A DNA stretch of 64,000 bases from Ferdinandcohnia sp047238305. GTDB lineage: Bacteria > Bacillota > Bacilli > Bacillales > Bacillaceae_L. Below are positions 59,022-64,000 of this stretch, piece after piece. The position numbers and the translations under genes were made by a program. Position 1 is the first letter of the stretch. Every line of letters starts with the position of its first letter. The stretch is from NCBI RefSeq assembly GCF_047238305.1, contig NZ_JBDFMO010000001.1, positions 1,302,001-1,366,000 on the forward strand, written 5' to 3'. Under the pieces are notes generated by a model. That model was not told the origin of the DNA and did not search any database. It saw only the letters and a program-made list of their open reading frames with translations.

Positions 59022-60383
59022 GTGAGCGAAGAAAAAGACCTGGAACAACTTAAGCGTGAGGCTGCAGAGAAAGCGAAGGAAGCGGCAAGAAAGCGACTAG
59101 CTGAAAAACAGGCGGCTGAAGCGAATAAAGAAGATGAAACCAAGGAAGAAAATATAGATATTGCGAAGGCAAAAGCGGCAGCTGCGGCAAAGGCGAAGGC
59201 AGCGGCATTAGCCAAGCAAAAAGCGAAGCAGCAGGCTGAAGAGGTAACTGCAGTTGAAAAAAATTCAGAATCATCAGAAGAGGGAGATATCGATCTAGCG
59301 AAGCAAAAAGCCGCGGCAGCAGCTAAGGCGAAGGCAGCAGCGTTAGCGAAGCAAAAAGCAGCAGAAGCGTCATCCGGAGAAACGTCGGAAACAGATGACA
59401 AGGCAACAGCGAAAGCAAAAGCCGCGGCGGCAGCCAAGGCGAAGGCGGCAGCGCTAGCGAAACAAAAAGCGGCAGAAGCCGGTCCTGGTGGAGACGACGA
59501 CTTAGCAACTGCGAAAGCGAAAGCCGTTGCGGCAGCGAAAGCAAAAGCAGCAGAAAAGGCAGGGTCAGGTTCGGACGACGACATAGCAAAGGCAAAAGCG
59601 AAAGCCGTTGCAGCAGCAAAAGCAAAAGCAGCAGCACTTGCGAAGCAGAAGGCAGCTGAAAAGGCAGGAGCAGGGTCGGACGATGACGAGTTGGCAAAAG
59701 CAAAAGCGAAGGCGGTAGCAGCCGCGAAGGCAAAAGCTGCGGCCGCGGCGAAAGCGAAAGCAGCAGCTGGTGCTGGTGGAGCAGATGATCTTGCGAAGGC
59801 AAAGGCAAAAGCCATTGCGGCGGCAAAAGCGAAGGCAGCCGCAGCAGCAAAAGCTAAGGCCGCTGCAGGCGGAGAGCCAGAAGAAGTCGAAGAGGCAACG
59901 CCATCTCCAAACCAAAAATATTTAGATAAGTACGTGAAAGTAATCACGGAACACCTAGGGGCTGACGTTTTAGAAGATTCGTATATTAATTCGCTCTCAA
60001 AAGACGTGCCAACACTTGTTGCAAAACCGGATACATATTTTAAGATTGCTCAGTTTTTGAAGTTTAATGAACAGCTAGGGTTCGATTACCTTTCAGAACT
60101 GCATGGAACGGACTTCCAGACACATATGGAAGTGTATGTTTACTTATTCTCATATAAAAACCGTCAATCTGTTGCGTTAAAAGTTAAGCTTAACCGTGAT
60201 GATCCAACAACTGCATCCTTGCAGCCTTTATGGGAAGGGGCTAATTGGCCAGAGCGTGAAGCGTATGATTTGCTCGGCATCATTTTTACTGGACATCCAA
60301 ACTTAACACGAATCCTATTACCGGATGACTGGGTGGGGTATCCACTAAGAAAAGACTATGAGCCGTATGATGTGGAGGTGTAG
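59022..60383 (+). CDS. nuoC: NADH-quinone oxidoreductase subunit C with long Ala/Lys-rich extension
   Basis: 453 residues. The C-terminal 160 or so are the NuoC (30-kDa) domain (YLFSYKNRQSVALKVKLNRDDP, LWEGANWPEREAYDLLGIIFTGHPNLTRILLPDDWVGYPLRKDYEP). About the first 290 residues are repeats of an alanine/lysine helix, blocks such as AKAKAAAAAKAKAAALAKQK, parted by short acidic links (GSDDD, EETSETDD). GTG 59022 with AGAAGGTG upstream, 2 nt after nuoB. Such extensions are known in Bacillus NuoC but vary in length; function unknown. Confidence 0.95.
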   Translation: MSEEKDLEQLKREAAEKAKEAARKRLAEKQAAEANKEDETKEENIDIAKAKAAAAAKAKAAALAKQKAKQQAEEVTAVEKNSESSEEGDIDLAKQKAAAAAKAKAAALAKQKAAEASSGETSETDDKATAKAKAAAAAKAKAAALAKQKAAEAGPGGDDDLATAKAKAVAAAKAKAAEKAGSGSDDDIAKAKAKAVAAAKAKAAALAKQKAAEKAGAGSDDDELAKAKAKAVAAAKAKAAAAAKAKAAAGAGGADDLAKAKAKAIAAAKAKAAAAAKAKAAAGGEPEEVEEATPSPNQKYLDKYVKVITEHLGADVLEDSYINSLSKDVPTLVAKPDTYFKIAQFLKFNEQLGFDYLSELHGTDFQTHMEVYVYLFSYKNRQSVALKVKLNRDDPTTASLQPLWEGANWPEREAYDLLGIIFTGHPNLTRILLPDDWVGYPLRKDYEPYDVEV

Positions 60384-60386
60384 CAT

Positions 60387-61487
60387 ATGATTCGTACAGA
60401 AGAAATGCTCCTAAATGTAGGGCCACAGCATCCAAGTACACACGGGGTATTCCGTCTTGTCGTTAAAATTGACGGAGAAATCATCAAGGAAGCTACACCT
60501 GTAATTGGATATCTACACCGTGGTACTGAAAAGCTTGCTGAGGATTTACAATACACGCAAATTATTCCGTACACAGACCGAATGGATTATTTATCGGCGA
60601 TGACGAATAACTATGTGCTTTGTCACGCGGTAGAAACAATGATGGACATTGAGGTTCCAGAGAGGGCCGAGTATTTGCGCATCCTTGCGATGGAATTGGG
60701 CCGGATTGCGAGCCACCTTGTGTGGTGGGGAACATATTTGCTTGATATCGGAGCAACAACGCCATTTCTCTATGCGTTTAGAGAAAGAGAAATGATTATC
60801 AATCTACTAAATGAACTATCCGGGGCAAGGCTTACGTTTAACTACATGCGTGTAGGTGGGGTTAAATGGGATGCGCCTGAGGGTTGGATCGAAAAAGTAA
60901 AAGAATTTGTTCCTTATATGAGATCGCAACTTCCTGGATACCACCAGCTCGTTACAGGAAATGAAATTTTCCGTGACCGTGTGATTGGTGTTGGAAAGTA
61001 CACGAAGGAAGATGCGCTGAATTATTCCTTGAGTGGTACGAACCTTCGTTGTACAGGAGTGAAATGGGATCTCCGAAAAGATGAGCCATATTCCATCTAT
61101 GACCGTTTTGACTTTGATGTGCCGACAAGGGATGGCGGCGATGCATGGGCACGCTATCACTGCCGCATGGCAGAGATTGAGGAATCTCTAAAAATTGTAG
61201 AACAGGCGGTAGAACAATTCCCTGAAGAAGGGCCAATTATAGCAAAGGTTCCGAAAATCATTAAAGCACCAAAGGGTGAGGCATATGTACGCATTGAATC
61301 ACCACGTGGAGAAATTGGCTGCTATATATCGAGTGACGGAAAAAAAGAACCCTATCGTTTGAAATTTAGACGACCGTCCTTTTACAATCTCCAAATCCTT
61401 CCGAAGCTTTTAAAGGGAGAAAATATGGCAAACTTGATTGCAATCTTAGGTGCGATAGACATCGTCCTTGGGGAGGTTGATGGTTAA
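60387..61487 (+). CDS. nuoD: NADH-quinone oxidoreductase subunit D
   Basis: 366 residues; forms the quinone pocket with NuoB. GPQHPSTHGVFRL near the start and YVRIESPRGEIGCYI near the end. Its stop overlaps the nuoH start (TAATG). No nuoE, F or G follows. Confidence 0.97.
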   Translation: MIRTEEMLLNVGPQHPSTHGVFRLVVKIDGEIIKEATPVIGYLHRGTEKLAEDLQYTQIIPYTDRMDYLSAMTNNYVLCHAVETMMDIEVPERAEYLRILAMELGRIASHLVWWGTYLLDIGATTPFLYAFREREMIINLLNELSGARLTFNYMRVGGVKWDAPEGWIEKVKEFVPYMRSQLPGYHQLVTGNEIFRDRVIGVGKYTKEDALNYSLSGTNLRCTGVKWDLRKDEPYSIYDRFDFDVPTRDGGDAWARYHCRMAEIEESLKIVEQAVEQFPEEGPIIAKVPKIIKAPKGEAYVRIESPRGEIGCYISSDGKKEPYRLKFRRPSFYNLQILPKLLKGENMANLIAILGAIDIVLGEVDG

Positions 61488-62488
61488 TGATTGAAAACCT
61501 ACTAAATTCACCTCCGAGTTGGCTGAATTTTGGTATTTTCTTTTTACTAGCTACCGTCTTACTTTTTGTCATCTTAGGATTCGTAACATATGGAATTCTT
61601 GCAGAACGGAAAGTCATGGGATTTATGCAAGCGCGTATGGGTCCAAATCAGGTTGGTGGACGCTGGGGCCTTTTACAAACAGTGGCTGACGTCCTTAAGC
61701 TTCTTATAAAAGAAGACGTCATCCCAAAGGTTGCGGACCGCCCATTATTTATAATCGCACCTGTACTTGCGTTTACTCCAGCCTTTATGGTTGTCGCAGT
61801 CCTTCCGTTCACGGAAAGTTATAAGTTTGCAGATATTGGTGTGGGCTTACTTTATTATATTGCTGTATCAGGTCTTACAACGATTGGAATTGCTGCAGGT
61901 GGTTGGGCATCGAATAACAAATATGCCCTTATGGGAGGAATGCGTGCAGCAGCACAGATGATTTCCTATGAGATTCCACTCGTAATGTCAGTAATCGGAG
62001 TTATTTTATTATCTGGTAGCTTAAACCTATCTGATATCGTTGAAGCCCAGGATAAGGTTTGGTTTATTTTTGCACAGCCGATTGCCTTTATTGTCTTTTT
62101 TATCGCGTCTGTCGCGGAGCTCAACCGTGTACCGTTTGACTTACCTGAGGCAGAATCAGAGATTGTCGCTGGTTTCCATATAGAGTACTCAGGATTTAGA
62201 TGGGCCTTCTTTATGCTGGCAGAATATGTGTATATGTTTGCGATGGCTGCGTTAACGACTGTCCTTTTCTTAGGGGGATGGAAACCTGTTTTATTGCTAG
62301 ATTTTATACCAGGTGCCGTTTGGTTCTCCTTGAAATTTAGCTTAGTGATCTTTGTCTTAATCTGGTTCCGTTCCACATTTCCGCGTTTACGTGCAGACAG
62401 ACTGATGGAATTTGGATGGAAAGTCTTACTTCCAATTGCACTAGCGAACATTTTCTTATCGGCCTTAATTAAGGAATTGTTTTTCTAG
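61487..62488 (+). CDS. nuoH: NADH-quinone oxidoreductase subunit H
   Basis: 333 residues, eight or so helices; membrane anchor of the quinone site. Conserved RKVMGFMQARMGPNQVGGRWGLLQ and PFDLPEAESEIVAGFHIEYSG loops. Confidence 0.97.
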   Translation: MIENLLNSPPSWLNFGIFFLLATVLLFVILGFVTYGILAERKVMGFMQARMGPNQVGGRWGLLQTVADVLKLLIKEDVIPKVADRPLFIIAPVLAFTPAFMVVAVLPFTESYKFADIGVGLLYYIAVSGLTTIGIAAGGWASNNKYALMGGMRAAAQMISYEIPLVMSVIGVILLSGSLNLSDIVEAQDKVWFIFAQPIAFIVFFIASVAELNRVPFDLPEAESEIVAGFHIEYSGFRWAFFMLAEYVYMFAMAALTTVLFLGGWKPVLLLDFIPGAVWFSLKFSLVIFVLIWFRSTFPRLRADRLMEFGWKVLLPIALANIFLSALIKELFF

Positions 62489-62518
62489 AGTAACTACCTA
62501 ATAAAGGGGTGACAAACT

Positions 62519-62938
62519 ATGTTTGGTTTACTAAAAGGGATGAAGTACACCCTTAATCAATTAACCTATAAAAAAGTCACATATGATTATCCGAATGAAC
62601 CACTGCCACTGCCAGATCGCTTTCGTGGTATTCAAAAATTTTATCCGGAAAAATGTATCGTATGTAATCAATGCGCCAACATTTGTCCAACCGATTGTAT
62701 CCAGTTAACCGGGAAAAAGCATCCTGATCCTACCAAAAAAGGGAAAATCATTGATACGTATGACATCAACTTTGAAATTTGTATTCTATGTGATCTTTGC
62801 ACAGAGGTTTGTCCGACAGAAGCGATTGTCATGACAAACAACTTTGAACTTGCAGAATATAGCCGTGATGATTTGTTTAAAAATCTTGAGTGGTTAGATG
62901 AAAACGATACGAACGTAAGGAAGGAGAATAAAGTGTGA
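62519..62938 (+). CDS. nuoI: NADH-quinone oxidoreductase subunit I
   Basis: 139 residues. Two 4Fe-4S clusters: CIVCNQCANIC (C46, C49, C52, C56 then P) and CILCDLCTEVC (C88, C91, C94, C98). Links to NuoB. AAAGGGGTG upstream. Confidence 0.97.
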   Translation: MFGLLKGMKYTLNQLTYKKVTYDYPNEPLPLPDRFRGIQKFYPEKCIVCNQCANICPTDCIQLTGKKHPDPTKKGKIIDTYDINFEICILCDLCTEVCPTEAIVMTNNFELAEYSRDDLFKNLEWLDENDTNVRKENKV

Positions 62939-63450
62939 CCGGAGAATTTTTAGCATTCATAGTCCTAGCAATTAGTGCGATTGGCGGCGGTATATTGATG
63001 CTGAACCTCCAAAAGGTCATACATATGGTTATCGCACTTGTATTCACCTTTATTAGTATTGCAGGATTGTACGTGATGCTTCATGCGGAATTTGTTGCAG
63101 CTGTGCAGGTCTTGATTTACTCAGGAGCCATCACCATTTTAATGCTCTTTGGAATCATGCTTACGAAGCATAATGACACAAGCGAGCCAAAGGTTAGTCG
63201 TGGACGAACCCTACTTGTTGTTTTCGGGATTCTTGCATTCGGTGTTGCCGTGTATCTCGGTATTTACGACTTGGATTTTGGCGGGCAAGCAACTGAACTT
63301 CATGTGAACAATACTGAAAAAATTGGAATTGAGCTTTTTGCAAAGTATGTCATTCCATTTGAATTAACCTCTGTTGTGCTACTTGTTGCGTTAGTTGGGG
63401 CGATCATTTTGGCGAAAAAAGACAATGAAGAGGAGGCGAATGAGGAATGA
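62935..63450 (+). CDS. nuoJ: NADH-quinone oxidoreductase subunit J
   Basis: 171 residues, five helices; the third has the conserved VAAVQVLIYSGAITILMLFGIML. GTG 62935 overlaps the nuoI stop (GTGA). Confidence 0.95.
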   Translation: MTGEFLAFIVLAISAIGGGILMLNLQKVIHMVIALVFTFISIAGLYVMLHAEFVAAVQVLIYSGAITILMLFGIMLTKHNDTSEPKVSRGRTLLVVFGILAFGVAVYLGIYDLDFGGQATELHVNNTEKIGIELFAKYVIPFELTSVVLLVALVGAIILAKKDNEEEANEE

Positions 63451-63761
63451 GTTCAATTCCATTAGCAGCCTACCTAGTCCTAGCGTTGATTTTATTTTGT
63501 ATTGGCCTATATGGCGCTTTCACAAAAAGAAATACTGTGATTGTCTTGATTTCTGTTGAATTGATGCTGAATGCCGTGAATATTAATTTTGTAGCTTTTA
63601 GTAAATATGGAATGGCCCCAGGCATTACCGGGCAAGTTTTTGCACTGTTTACGATCGCCATTGCGGCAGCTGAATTTGCTGTTGGTCTAGCAATCTTGAT
63701 GGCACTGTATCGCAATAAACGCACAGTTAACATTGATGAAATGAATACGATGAAACATTAA
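63447..63761 (+). CDS. nuoK: NADH-quinone oxidoreductase subunit K
   Basis: 104 residues, three helices; conserved Glu in VELMLNAVNINFV and AAAEFAVGLAILMALYR for proton transfer. ATG overlaps the nuoJ stop. Confidence 0.96.
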   Translation: MSSIPLAAYLVLALILFCIGLYGAFTKRNTVIVLISVELMLNAVNINFVAFSKYGMAPGITGQVFALFTIAIAAAEFAVGLAILMALYRNKRTVNIDEMNTMKH

Positions 63762-63836
63762 AACCGGTAAAGGCGGTGGGCTCAGGAGGTTTCGCTTGCC
63801 TTTAACGAAAAGATCCAAGAAGGGGATTGTGATACG

Positions 63837-64000
63837 ATGATGGAAAACGCATGGATCATACCGCTTTTCCCGCTTATCTCTTTTTTGTTCCTTCTTATAT
63901 TCGGTAAACGAATGAAGGAGTCGAGTGCCTATATTGGCATTCTGCTAACGTTTGTCTCATTCGTGTACTCGGTGTTGGTTCTTGTGGCGAGACTCGGGAA
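63837..64000 (+). CDS. nuoL: NADH-quinone oxidoreductase subunit L, 3' end outside window
   Basis: Starts MMENAWIIPLFPLISFLFLLIFGKRMKES (two adjacent ATGs at 63837 and 63840; GAAGGGGA upstream) and runs into the right edge. The N-terminal hydrophobic helix and its place after nuoK identify the proton-pumping antiporter-like subunit. Only about 54 residues are visible. Confidence 0.9.
   Translation, partial: MMENAWIIPLFPLISFLFLLIFGKRMKESSAYIGILLTFVSFVYSVLVLVARLG

Noticed and set aside
58970..59947. Minus-strand open frame of 325 residues, rich in Ala/Phe/Ser
   Set aside because: It is the antisense of the Ala/Lys repeat of nuoC; GC-rich periodic codons leave the other strand open.

Overview
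The window is a 64 kb piece of a low-GC, spore-forming Bacillaceae chromosome. Spo0F, SpoIIR, a RacA-like protein, YwjG and the ywl genes fix the sporulating Bacillus-type lineage. Gene order largely follows the Bacillus subtilis argS - ywjE/fadF - pyrG - spo0F - fbaA - murA - glpX - rho - rpmE - tdk - racA - prfA - ywl - glyA - upp - atp block. Unlike B. subtilis, an icmF beta-oxidation cluster follows fadF and a nuo (complex I) operon follows atp, so the organism lies outside the B. subtilis clade. The genus cannot be fixed from sequence alone.

Layout: 0-3 kb, end of argS and a cardiolipin synthase. 3-14.3 kb, fatty/branched acid oxidation (fadF, thiolase, 3-hydroxyacyl-CoA dehydrogenase, two acyl-CoA dehydrogenases, a TetR regulator, fused mutase icmF). 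14.4-29.8 kb, housekeeping and sporulation genes. 29.9-37.3 kb, an XRE/membrane cassette, spoIIR and ywlB-G. 37.4-43.3 kb, an ECF sigma/anti-sigma pair, a RelE-type toxin-antitoxin pair, glyA, an SPFH protein with a tiny ribbon-helix-helix gene, and upp. 43.5-45.8 kb, a secreted subtilase. 46-53.6 kb, the complete F1Fo ATP synthase operon. 54-55.9 kb, a second ECF sigma and its membrane partner. 56.3-57.7 kb, an IS256-family element. 58.1 kb to the end, nuoABCDHIJKL.

Recognisable control sites: a CTP-sensing pyrG attenuator, SigH-type promoters before spo0F and racA, a SigF promoter before spoIIR, an ECF promoter, candidate PurR boxes before glyA, a structured rpmE leader, and a cluster of seven perfect DnaA boxes between ywlB and ywlC.

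The least explained material is intergenic. Four degenerate tandem arrays have periods of 21, 53, 20 and 52-53 bp, all close to whole numbers of DNA helical turns. A small three-hairpin module with compensatory base changes recurs inside three otherwise different repeats. There is a 145-151 bp MITE-like element with terminal inverted repeats and a likely target duplication. The 55.9-58.1 kb interval is dense in palindromes: a perfect 46-bp palindrome inside the IS, and a roughly 210-nt multibranched foldback whose right arm supplies the -35 box of the nuo promoter.
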